From JAKAQB01 sp035702855 (lineage in GTDB: Bacteria; Actinomycetota; Acidimicrobiia; Acidimicrobiales; Palsa-688), in assembly GCA_035702855.1 (NCBI GenBank), contig DASSZM010000160.1, forward strand, positions 1 to 8,724: DNA of 8,724 nt. Direction: 5' to 3'. A model generated the notes under the pieces. It searched no databases. It saw nothing but the letters and a program-made list of their open reading frames with translations, and was not told the origin of the DNA. The translations under genes were made by a program, and so were the position numbers. How positions within the stretch are numbered: position 1 is the first letter of the stretch; each line of letters starts with the position of its first letter. Positions 1 through 5,271 of the stretch are shown one piece after another.

Positions 1-90
1 GCGGGTGCCGGTGGGGCGGGTGCCGGTGGGGCGGGTGCCGGTGGGGCGGGTGCCGGTGGGGCGGGTGCCGGCGGGGCGGGCGCCGGCGGA
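1..90 (+). repeat. 15-bp tandem repeat encoding (AGAGG)n
   Basis: Six consecutive copies of the unit GCGGGTGCCGGTGGG are visible and the array continues off the left edge. Copies 1-4 (positions 1-60) are identical. Copy 5 has one T-to-C change and copy 6 has drifted at three positions (T-to-C twice, final G to A). The unit is five codons, so it keeps the peptidase frame and encodes Ala-Gly-Ala-Gly-Gly. The tract ends seven codons before the predicted self-cleavage Ser. The identity of the left copies suggests recent expansion by slippage. Confidence 0.95.
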
Positions 91-465
91 GAGGAGCGAC
101 CGGCCCGGGGCAGCACGATCCTCGTGGTCGTCGCCACCGACGCCGAGCTCGCCCAGGCGGAGTGCACCCGGGTGGCGATGGCCGCCCACGACGGCCTGGC
201 CCGGGCGGTGCGCCCGGCCCACGGCCTGACCGACGGGGACGTCGTGTTCGCCGTGGCGACCGGGGCGGTGCCCCTCGACGCCGGCGCCGGAAGCCGGGGG
301 CTGCTGCGCGCCGGGCCGGCGCGGGCGGCCGGGCTCGGGGCGGTGATGGCGGCGGCGGCCGATGCCGTGACCCGCTCGATCGTGCGCGGCCTGCTCGCCG
401 CGCAGGGGGACGCCTTTCTCCCGAGCTACCTGGACCGCCACCCGGGCCGGACGCCGCCATCGTGA
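1..465 (+). CDS. P1-family (DmpA-like) self-processing aminopeptidase, C-terminal part
   Basis: This is the 3' end of a gene that starts before the window; 154 residues are visible. After an Ala/Gly tract (residues 1-30), the segment GSTILVVVATDAEL (from residue 37) matches the start of the beta chain in DmpA/BapA-type peptidases (MEROPS family S58, also called P1). These are N-terminal nucleophile hydrolases that cut themselves before a Ser or Thr. The predicted cut here is between Gly37 and Ser38, leaving Ser38 as nucleophile. Further family features are a helix-rich stretch with AHDGLARAVRP and the DGDVVFAVATG strand. The family includes L-aminopeptidases, D-esterases and beta-peptidyl aminopeptidases, and the substrate cannot be told from this part. 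The gene ends with TGA in front of a GC-rich hairpin. The family call is firm; the exact cleavage position is inferred from remembered DmpA processing. Confidence 0.85.
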   Translation, partial: AGAGGAGAGGAGAGGAGAGGAGAGGAGAGGEERPARGSTILVVVATDAELAQAECTRVAMAAHDGLARAVRPAHGLTDGDVVFAVATGAVPLDAGAGSRGLLRAGPARAAGLGAVMAAAADAVTRSIVRGLLAAQGDAFLPSYLDRHPGRTPPS

Positions 466-468
466 ACG

Positions 469-489
469 CCCGCCGGGCAGGGCGGCGGG
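469..489 (+). terminator. GC hairpin after the peptidase gene, possible terminator
   Basis: CCCGCCG (469-475) and CGGCGGG (483-489) can pair as a 7-bp all-GC stem with a 7-nt loop, starting 3 nt after the peptidase stop codon. There is no T-run, so it does not fit the classical intrinsic terminator, although T-poor hairpins are often proposed to end transcripts in high-GC actinobacteria. At this base composition such a stem could also arise by chance. The next promoter lies immediately downstream. Confidence 0.35.
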
Positions 490-495
490 ACCGGC

Positions 496-501
496 TACCG
501 T
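496..501 (+). promoter_or_regulatory. -10 element of a probable leaderless promoter for groES-like gene
   Basis: TACCGT fits the actinobacterial -10 consensus TANNNT. Seven nucleotides separate it from the ATG at 509, which would put the transcription start on or next to the first base of the start codon. No Shine-Dalgarno sequence precedes the ATG, which agrees with a leaderless mRNA. No convincing -35 hexamer is seen. Confidence 0.5.
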
Positions 502-508
502 CGGATGG

Positions 509-832
509 ATGGTCGAGACCGCCAAGCAGGGGATCCAGATGCTGGCCGACCGGGTGCTCGTGCAGATCCCCCTGGCGGAGGGGGAGCGCAAGTCCCGGGC
601 CGGCATCCTCATCCCCGCCACCGCCCAGGTCGCCCGCCGCCTGACGTGGGCGGAGGTCGTCGCCGTCGGCCCCCACGTGCGGGCGGTCAAGCCCGGCGAC
701 CAGGTGCTGTTCAACCCCGAGGACCGCTTCGAGGTCGAGGTCCAGGGCGAGGACTACCTGATCCTGCGCGAGCGCGACATCCACGCCGTCGCCTCCGAGC
801 GGGTCGCCGACGGGACCGGCCTGTACCTCTGA
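509..832 (+). CDS. GroES-like co-chaperonin, orphan paralogue
   Basis: The 107-residue protein belongs to the chaperonin-10 family, the lid of the GroEL folding chamber in the cytoplasm. It shows the N-terminal strand LADRVLVQIP (12-21), a mobile-loop region (about 24-36) ending in AGILIP, and the core AEVVAVGPHVRAVKPGDQVL followed by a strand near FNPEDRFEVEV. The hydrophobic loop tripeptide that docks on GroEL corresponds to Ile-Leu-Ile (33-35). Compared with standard GroES (about 95-100 residues), it carries extra residues in the loop (QVARRLTW) and a C-terminal tail ending TGLYL. I recall this tail in a second GroES-like family of actinobacteria that is not encoded beside groEL. No groEL lies in this window. 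The ATG at 509 is chosen over the ATG at 505, which is in another frame; Met11 is a possible later start. Whether it works with GroEL or has its own role is unknown. Confidence 0.85.
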   Translation: MVETAKQGIQMLADRVLVQIPLAEGERKSRAGILIPATAQVARRLTWAEVVAVGPHVRAVKPGDQVLFNPEDRFEVEVQGEDYLILRERDIHAVASERVADGTGLYL

Positions 833-858
833 CCCGGGAGGCTGTCACAGGCGCGCCC

Positions 859-864
859 TAGGCT
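859..864 (+). promoter_or_regulatory. -10 element of a probable leaderless promoter for hisI
   Basis: TAGGCT fits TANNNT and lies 7 nt before the GTG at 872, the same spacing as in front of the groES-like gene. There is no Shine-Dalgarno sequence. A short palindrome, CTGTCACAG (842-850), lies just upstream of the -10, where an operator could sit, but no regulator can be named. This would be the main promoter of the hisI-trpE-ygfZ-lipoprotein run. Confidence 0.5.
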
Positions 865-871
865 GACCGTC

Positions 872-1243
872 GTGCCGCCGGTCGCCACCCCCATCGCCTG
901 GACCCCCGAGCAGCTCGCCGAGGTGCGCTTCAACGCCGACGGGCTCGTCCCCGCCGTCGTCCAGGAGCACGGCACCGGCCTGGTGCTGATGCTGGCGTGG
1001 ATGAGCCGTGCGACCCTCGAGGAGACCCTCTCCAGCGGCCGGACCGTCTTCTGGTCCCGCAGCCGCCAGGAGCGGTGGCGCAAGGGGGACGGCTCCGGCG
1101 ACCGCCAGTGGGTCCGCGAGGCCTACTACGACTGCGACGGGGACACCCTGCTCTTCGTCGTGGAGCAGGAAGGCGCCGGCGCGTGCCACACCGGCACCCG
1201 GTCCTGCTTCGCCCGGGCGTTCGGCGCCCCGGCCGGCACGTGA
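872..1243 (+). CDS. hisI: Phosphoribosyl-AMP cyclohydrolase
   Basis: HisI opens the adenine ring of phosphoribosyl-AMP, the third step of histidine synthesis, in the cytoplasm. The 123-residue protein has the family's ordered motifs: DGLVPAVVQ (23-31), VLMLAWM (38-44), VFWSRSR (59-65), WRKGDGSGDRQ (69-79), DCDGD (87-91) and ACHTGTRSCF (104-113). The three cysteines known to bind zinc in this family are present as Cys88, Cys105 and Cys112. It is the single-domain form, without the HisE pyrophosphohydrolase domain fused in enterobacteria. The GTG at 872 is chosen because it gives the normal length and follows a -10 box by 7 nt. Its stop overlaps the trpE start (GTGA, 1240-1243), so translation of the two is probably coupled. 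hisI next to trpE is also the order found in Mycobacterium and related actinobacteria. Confidence 0.95.
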   Translation: MPPVATPIAWTPEQLAEVRFNADGLVPAVVQEHGTGLVLMLAWMSRATLEETLSSGRTVFWSRSRQERWRKGDGSGDRQWVREAYYDCDGDTLLFVVEQEGAGACHTGTRSCFARAFGAPAGT

Positions 1244-2793
1244 TCCGCCCGTCGCGTGACGAGTTCGCCGCCCTCGCCGCCGACTGGACGGTCGTCCCGG
1301 TCTGGCGCGAGCTGCTCGCCGACCTCACCACCCCGGTGGCCGCCTTCGCCCGCCTGGCCGGCGCCGGTGCCGACGTCGGGGCCGGCGACGACGACGGCCG
1401 GGCGTTCCTGCTCGAGTCGGTCGAACACGCCGGACCCTGGGGCCGCTGGTCCTTCGTCGGCCGGCGCCCGAGCGCGACGCTGATCGCCCGGGGTCGCCAT
1501 CTCGACGTGGAGGGCGACCTGCCGGCAGGGGTGCCCACCGACCGGGGGATCCTCGCCGCCGCCGCCGCCCTCCTCGAGCAGCTGCGCAGCCCGGTCCTCG
1601 ACGGCCTGCCGCCCCTGCACGGCGGCCTCGTCGGCTACCTCGGCTACGACGTGATCCGCGAGGTCGAGCACCTCCCGGACCCGCCGCCCGACGAGCACGG
1701 CTTCCCCGACGCCATCCTCTCGGTCGTCGGCCAGGTCGTCGCCTACGACTCGTGGCGCCAGCGGGTCACCCTCGTCGACGCCGTGCGCATCCCGCCCGGC
1801 ACCACCCCGGCGGCGGCCGGGGCCCTGTGGGACGCCGCCGTCGGGCGCCTCGAGGAGCTGGCCGCCCTCGGCGCCGAGCCGGTCGACGAGCCGCTCGTGG
1901 TGCCGCCCGAGCGCGACGACGAGCTGCCCGAGCACCGCCGGCGCACCGACCCGTCCGCCTACGCGGCGGCGGTGGCGGCCGCCAAGGAGCACATCCTCGC
2001 CGGGGACATCTTCCAGGTGGTGCTCTCCCAGCGCTTCGAGCTGGACCTGGGGGCGGAGGCGTTCGACCTGTACCGGTCGCTGCGGCAGGTCAACCCGAGC
2101 CCGTCGATGTTCTTCCTGCGCCACCCCGAGCTGTGCCTGGTCGGCTCCTCACCCGAGCCCCTCGTCCAGGTGCAGGCCGGCCGGGTCGTGTCCCGGCCCA
2201 TCGCCGGCACCCGGCGGCGGGGACGCAGCGACGAGCACGACCGCCGCCTGGCGGCCGAGCTGGTCGAGCACCCCAAGGAGCGGGCCGAGCACGTGATGCT
2301 CGTCGACCTGGCTCGCAACGACGTGGGCCGGGTGGTGGACTACGGGAGCGAGACGGTGGACGAGCTGATGACCCTGGAGCGCTACAGCCACGTGATGCAC
2401 CTGACCTCCCAGGTGTCGGGCCGCCTGCGGGCCGGCCTCGGTCCGGTCGACGTCCTGGCCGCCACCTTTCCTGCCGGTACCGTCTCCGGCGCGCCCAAGG
2501 TGCGGGCCATGCAGATCATCGACGAGCTCGAACCGGTCAAGCGGGGTCCCTACGCCGGCGTGGTCGGCTACTTCGACTTCTCCGGCAACCTCGACACCGC
2601 CATCGCCATCCGCACGATGGTCGTCGCCCCCGACGGCACCGCCAGCGTGCAGGCCGGCGCCGGCATCGTCGCCGACAGCGACCCCACCGACGAGGACCTC
2701 GAGTGCCGCAACAAGGCGGCCGCCCTCCTCGCCGCCGTCCCCGGGGCCCGCCGGATCAGCGCCGCCCGCCGCCAGGCGGTGACCCGTGGCTGA
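1240..2793 (+). CDS. trpE: Anthranilate synthase component I
   Basis: TrpE turns chorismate into anthranilate, the first committed step to tryptophan, using ammonia supplied by TrpG. The 517-residue length from GTG 1240 is normal. The N-terminal domain carries LLES at 57-60, the motif around the feedback tryptophan site, so inhibition by tryptophan is expected. The catalytic domain (about 240-505) has FQVVLSQRF, GSSPEPL, PIAGTRRRG (from 320), ELVEHPKERAEHVMLVDLARN, FPAGTVSGAPK (410-420), GPYAGVVGYFDF and AGAGIVADSDP, with a conserved Glu at 488 in DEDLECRNKA. The LLES motif and the anthranilate-type motifs favour TrpE over PabB, as do the neighbours. The frame is open upstream to 997, but that part lies inside hisI and is rejected. 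The gene overlaps hisI by 4 nt and the next gene by 8 nt. trpG is not in the window. Confidence 0.96.
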   Translation: MIRPSRDEFAALAADWTVVPVWRELLADLTTPVAAFARLAGAGADVGAGDDDGRAFLLESVEHAGPWGRWSFVGRRPSATLIARGRHLDVEGDLPAGVPTDRGILAAAAALLEQLRSPVLDGLPPLHGGLVGYLGYDVIREVEHLPDPPPDEHGFPDAILSVVGQVVAYDSWRQRVTLVDAVRIPPGTTPAAAGALWDAAVGRLEELAALGAEPVDEPLVVPPERDDELPEHRRRTDPSAYAAAVAAAKEHILAGDIFQVVLSQRFELDLGAEAFDLYRSLRQVNPSPSMFFLRHPELCLVGSSPEPLVQVQAGRVVSRPIAGTRRRGRSDEHDRRLAAELVEHPKERAEHVMLVDLARNDVGRVVDYGSETVDELMTLERYSHVMHLTSQVSGRLRAGLGPVDVLAATFPAGTVSGAPKVRAMQIIDELEPVKRGPYAGVVGYFDFSGNLDTAIAIRTMVVAPDGTASVQAGAGIVADSDPTDEDLECRNKAAALLAAVPGARRISAARRQAVTRG

Positions 2794-3622
2794 GCTGCGC
2801 CACCACCGCCTCGCCCGCGACACCGCCGAGGTCGCCGGCCCCGAAGCCGCCGCCTACCTGCAGGGCCAGCTGAGCCAGGACGTCGCCGGCCTCGGGGTGG
2901 GGGAGTCGGCCTGGGCGTGGCTGCTGGCCCCCCAGGGGAAAGTCGACGCCCTGGTGCGGGTGGCCCGCGCCGGCGACGACGCCTTCGTGCTGGACACCGA
3001 TCCCGGGTGGGGGGAGGCGGTGGTCCAGCGCCTGACCCGTTTCAAGCTGCGGACCAGGGCCGACATCACCGCCGGGCGCCTCGAGGTGCTGGCCGTGCGC
3101 GGCGAAGGGGCGGGCGCGGCGCTCCCCGCCGGTGGGCGGGGGCTGCGGCCGCTGTGGGGCGGGGAGGAGGCGGTCGACCTCGTCGGCGACGCCGCCGCCG
3201 GGGCCGGGGCGCCCGGGGTGGGGCCGGCGCTCGACGACGCCGCCTGGGAGGCGGCCCGCATCACCGCCGGCGTGCCGGTCATGGGCGCCGAGCTGACCGA
3301 GAAGACGATCCCGGCCGAGACCGGTCTGGTGCCGCTCACGGTCAGCTTCACCAAGGGCTGCTACACCGGCCAGGAGCTCGTCGCCCGGATCGACTCGCGT
3401 GGCGGCAACGTCCCCCGCCACCTCCGGCTCCTGCGGTCGGCGACCCCCCTCGCCGCCGGCACGGAGCTCACCGTCGGCGGCAAGGTGGTCGGCACCGTGA
3501 CCAGCGCCTCGCCGCTCGGGCCGGTCGCCCTCGGCTACGTCGGCCGGGCGGTCGAGCCCGGGGCGTCGGTGGACGCCGGCGGTGTCCCCGCCGAGGTCAC
3601 CGCCCTGCCCGCACGGGGATGA
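2786..3622 (+). CDS. ygfZ: YgfZ/GcvT-type folate-binding protein
   Basis: The 278-residue protein carries KGCYTGQE at 190-197, the signature of YgfZ proteins, with the key cysteine at Cys192. E. coli YgfZ is a tetrahydrofolate-binding relative of the glycine-cleavage T protein that helps maintain certain iron-sulfur enzymes, such as MiaB. The N-terminal part (YLQGQLSQDVAGL, then a strand ending LLAPQGKVDA) matches the family's folate-binding fold. The C-terminal part (about 215-278) is the small beta-barrel, with GKVVGTVTSASPLGPVALGYV. The GTG at 2786 is supported by an AGGCGG stretch (2774-2779) and by the start of homology. It overlaps trpE by 8 nt (2786-2793) and the next gene by ATGA (3619-3622), so it is co-translated with both. 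A link to tryptophan synthesis is not obvious, since none of the Trp enzymes here is an iron-sulfur protein. Confidence 0.9.
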   Translation: MAELRHHRLARDTAEVAGPEAAAYLQGQLSQDVAGLGVGESAWAWLLAPQGKVDALVRVARAGDDAFVLDTDPGWGEAVVQRLTRFKLRTRADITAGRLEVLAVRGEGAGAALPAGGRGLRPLWGGEEAVDLVGDAAAGAGAPGVGPALDDAAWEAARITAGVPVMGAELTEKTIPAETGLVPLTVSFTKGCYTGQELVARIDSRGGNVPRHLRLLRSATPLAAGTELTVGGKVVGTVTSASPLGPVALGYVGRAVEPGASVDAGGVPAEVTALPARG

Positions 3623-4476
3623 ACGCCCGGCGCCGCCGGCTCCGCACGCCCACCGGCGCCGCCCGGGCGATCCTCGCCGGTCTGGGGCTGGCCGCGCTCA
3701 CCGCGGGGTGCGGGACCCGGGTGGCGTCCCTGTCGTTCCCGGCCGGCCGGCCGGCGCCGCCGGTGCCGTCGACGGCGCCGCCGACCACCGTCGACGGCAC
3801 CGGCGGCGTGCCACCGGCCACCGTGCCGGGCGTGACGACGACCACCACCGTCCGCCTCGGACCGGGCCAGGCGACCATCACCGGCACGGTCGAGGCCGCC
3901 GGGCAGCCGGTGGCGGGCGCCACCGTGCTCGTCCAACGGCTCGTCGGCGGCGGGAAGGCCACGACCGAGGCGTCCACGTCGGCGTCGGGCACCTGGACGG
4001 TGCCCGGGGTGCTCGGCGGCGTCTACCGGATACGGGCGTGGTCGGCCCCGACGCTGGCGCAGACCCGGCCCCTCGAGGTGTGGGTCGCCGACGGGCAGAC
4101 CCGGACCCTGACGCTGCGGGTGGCCCGCATCGGCCGGTCCACCACCGTGGCGGCGACCTGGGGCCCCGACCCGCCCGTCGTCGGCCGTCCGACCGTCGTC
4201 ACCGTCACGGTGTCCCGCCAGCGGGTCACCGTCGGCGGCGCCGTGGTCGACCCGCGCCTCTCGGGCATCGCCGTGCGGCTCTCGTCGGCCGGGTGGGCGT
4301 TCGCCGGCAACGGGAAGGGGGTCACCGGGCCGGCCGGCCGGGTCGAGTTGACGGCGACCTGCCGGCGGGCGGGCAGCCAGCCGGTGGCCGCCCTGGTGGG
4401 CCTGCGGCCCGTGACGCTGGACCCGCCGTCCTGCCTGCCGGCGGCGTCCGCGGGGGCGGCCACCGGCCACCGGTAG
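3619..4476 (+). CDS. Secreted lipoprotein with carboxypeptidase-regulatory-like beta-sandwich domain
   Basis: I do not recognise this 285-residue protein as a named family. It begins with an arginine-rich stretch (4-7), a hydrophobic segment, and LTAGC with a lipobox cysteine at 31, so it is probably exported and lipid-anchored. Residues about 41-82 form a Pro/Thr-rich linker ending in a run of five Thr. Residues about 84-168 look like a carboxypeptidase-regulatory-like (transthyretin-type) domain, with TITGTVEAAGQPVAGATVLV followed by SGTWTVPGVLGGVYRIRAW. Residues about 174-275 look like a second Ig-type sandwich, with VVTVTVS and AVRLSSAGWAFAG. Cys248 and Cys272 could form a disulfide. The ATG at 3619 overlaps the ygfZ stop (ATGA); the frame is open further upstream inside ygfZ, but the signal peptide sets the start. 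Such domains usually aid adhesion or display, with no known link to tryptophan. The gene ends inside the probable trpC promoter. Confidence 0.75.
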   Translation: MNARRRRLRTPTGAARAILAGLGLAALTAGCGTRVASLSFPAGRPAPPVPSTAPPTTVDGTGGVPPATVPGVTTTTTVRLGPGQATITGTVEAAGQPVAGATVLVQRLVGGGKATTEASTSASGTWTVPGVLGGVYRIRAWSAPTLAQTRPLEVWVADGQTRTLTLRVARIGRSTTVAATWGPDPPVVGRPTVVTVTVSRQRVTVGGAVVDPRLSGIAVRLSSAGWAFAGNGKGVTGPAGRVELTATCRRAGSQPVAALVGLRPVTLDPPSCLPAASAGAATGHR

Positions 4477-4479
4477 GCT
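4474..4479 (+). promoter_or_regulatory. -10 element of a possible internal promoter for trpCFBA
   Basis: TAGGCT, part of TAGGCTGAC, repeats exactly the nine bases found at the hisI promoter (859-867). Here the -10 is 9 nt before the trpC ATG at 4489 rather than 7, so the transcript would be leaderless or have a leader of a few bases. Its first three bases are the stop codon of the lipoprotein gene. There is no Shine-Dalgarno sequence in the 12-nt gap, which supports initiation from a very short leader. Confidence 0.45.
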
Positions 4480-4488
4480 GACGGCGCG

Positions 4489-5271
4489 ATGGGCACCTAC
4501 CTCGACCGGATCCTGGCCGCCCATCGCGCCGCCGCCGAGGCCGACGAACGGGACCTCGACGAGCTGGTCGCCGCCGCCCGGGCCCAGCCCCCGACCCGGG
4601 GCTTCACCCGGGCGCTGGCCTCGGAGCCGGGCGTGTCGGTCATCGCCGAGGTCAAGCGGGCCAGCCCCAGCCGGGGGCCGCTCGCCGACGACCTCGACCC
4701 CGCCGCCCTGGCCGGCGCCTACCAGGCCGGGGGCGCCGTCTGCCTGTCGGTGCTCACCGACGGCGAGTTCTTCCACGGGTCGCCGGCCGACCTGGCCGCC
4801 GCCCGGGCGGCCACGCGCCTGCCGGTGCTGCGCAAGGACTTCACCGTGGGGCCCGCCGACGTGTGCGACGCCCGGATCCTCGGCGCCGACGCCGTGCTGC
4901 TCATCGCCGCCGCCCTGTCGCCCCTGGAGCTGACCGAGCTCAAGGCCCTGGCCGACGACGTCGGCCTCGATGCCCTGGTCGAGGTCCACGACGAGGAGGA
5001 GGCCGGCGCCGCTCTCGCCGCTGGGGCGACGCTCGTCGGGGTCAACCAGCGGGACCTGGTGACCTTCGAGGTCGACACCGCCCGCGCCGAGCGGGTCGCC
5101 CGGGCGCTGCCCCCGGGTGTCACCCGGGTGGCCGAGTCGGGCATCGGCGGGCCCGGCGACGTGGCCCGGCTGGCCGCCGCCGGCTACCAGGCCGTGCTGG
5201 TCGGCGAGTCGCTGGTGACCGCCGCCGACCCGGCCGCCGCCGTCGCCGCCCTCCGGGAGGCGGGCCGGTGA
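4489..5271 (+). CDS. trpC: Indole-3-glycerol phosphate synthase
   Basis: TrpC closes the indole ring, converting carboxyphenylamino-deoxyribulose phosphate to indole-3-glycerol phosphate, in the cytoplasm. The 260-residue protein is a complete single-domain TIM barrel. Motifs in order are VIAEVKRASPSRG (51-63, with catalytic Lys56), LTDGEFFHGS, PVLRKDFTV with catalytic Lys116, GADAVLLIAA, ALVEVHDEEE, GVNQRDL, VAESGI and VLVGESLV. It is not fused to TrpF, unlike the E. coli enzyme. The ATG at 4489 gives the usual family N-terminus (YLDRILAAHR). A 12-nt gap separates it from the preceding lipoprotein gene, the only true gap inside the trp run, and this gap overlaps a probable -10 box. Its stop overlaps the trpF start (GTGA, 5268-5271). 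Confidence 0.96.
   Translation: MGTYLDRILAAHRAAAEADERDLDELVAAARAQPPTRGFTRALASEPGVSVIAEVKRASPSRGPLADDLDPAALAGAYQAGGAVCLSVLTDGEFFHGSPADLAAARAATRLPVLRKDFTVGPADVCDARILGADAVLLIAAALSPLELTELKALADDVGLDALVEVHDEEEAGAALAAGATLVGVNQRDLVTFEVDTARAERVARALPPGVTRVAESGIGGPGDVARLAAAGYQAVLVGESLVTAADPAAAVAALREAGR
5255..5260 (+). promoter_or_regulatory. Strong ribosome binding site for trpF
   Basis: GGGAGG, lying inside the end of trpC, is a good match to the anti-Shine-Dalgarno sequence and sits 7 nt before the GTG at 5268. It supports that start and lets trpF initiate on its own as well as by coupling. Confidence 0.7.

Noticed and set aside
5..229. Frame beginning with repeated Met-Pro-Val-Gly-Arg units
   Set aside because: It is the same 15-bp repeat read in another frame. 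The frame that continues into the P1 peptidase motifs is the real one.
833..871. Tryptophan attenuator or leader peptide upstream of the trp genes
   Set aside because: The gap holds no ORF with Trp codons and no pair of alternative hairpins, and trpE overlaps hisI, leaving no room for one directly before trpE.
997..1239. Upstream extension of trpE to an ATG at 997
   Set aside because: This part is hisI in another frame and reads as Arg/Pro/Gly-rich sequence. TrpE homology begins just after the GTG at 1240, which overlaps the hisI stop.
1126..2124. Minus-strand open frame of 332 codons opposite hisI and trpE
   Set aside because: Same reason: opposite secure genes, compositionally biased, no motif.
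3535..4989. Long minus-strand open frame of 484 codons across the lipoprotein and trpC
   Set aside because: It lies opposite well-supported genes, its product is a low-complexity Gly/Arg/Pro/His-rich string with no recognisable motif, and such antisense frames are routine at this G+C content.
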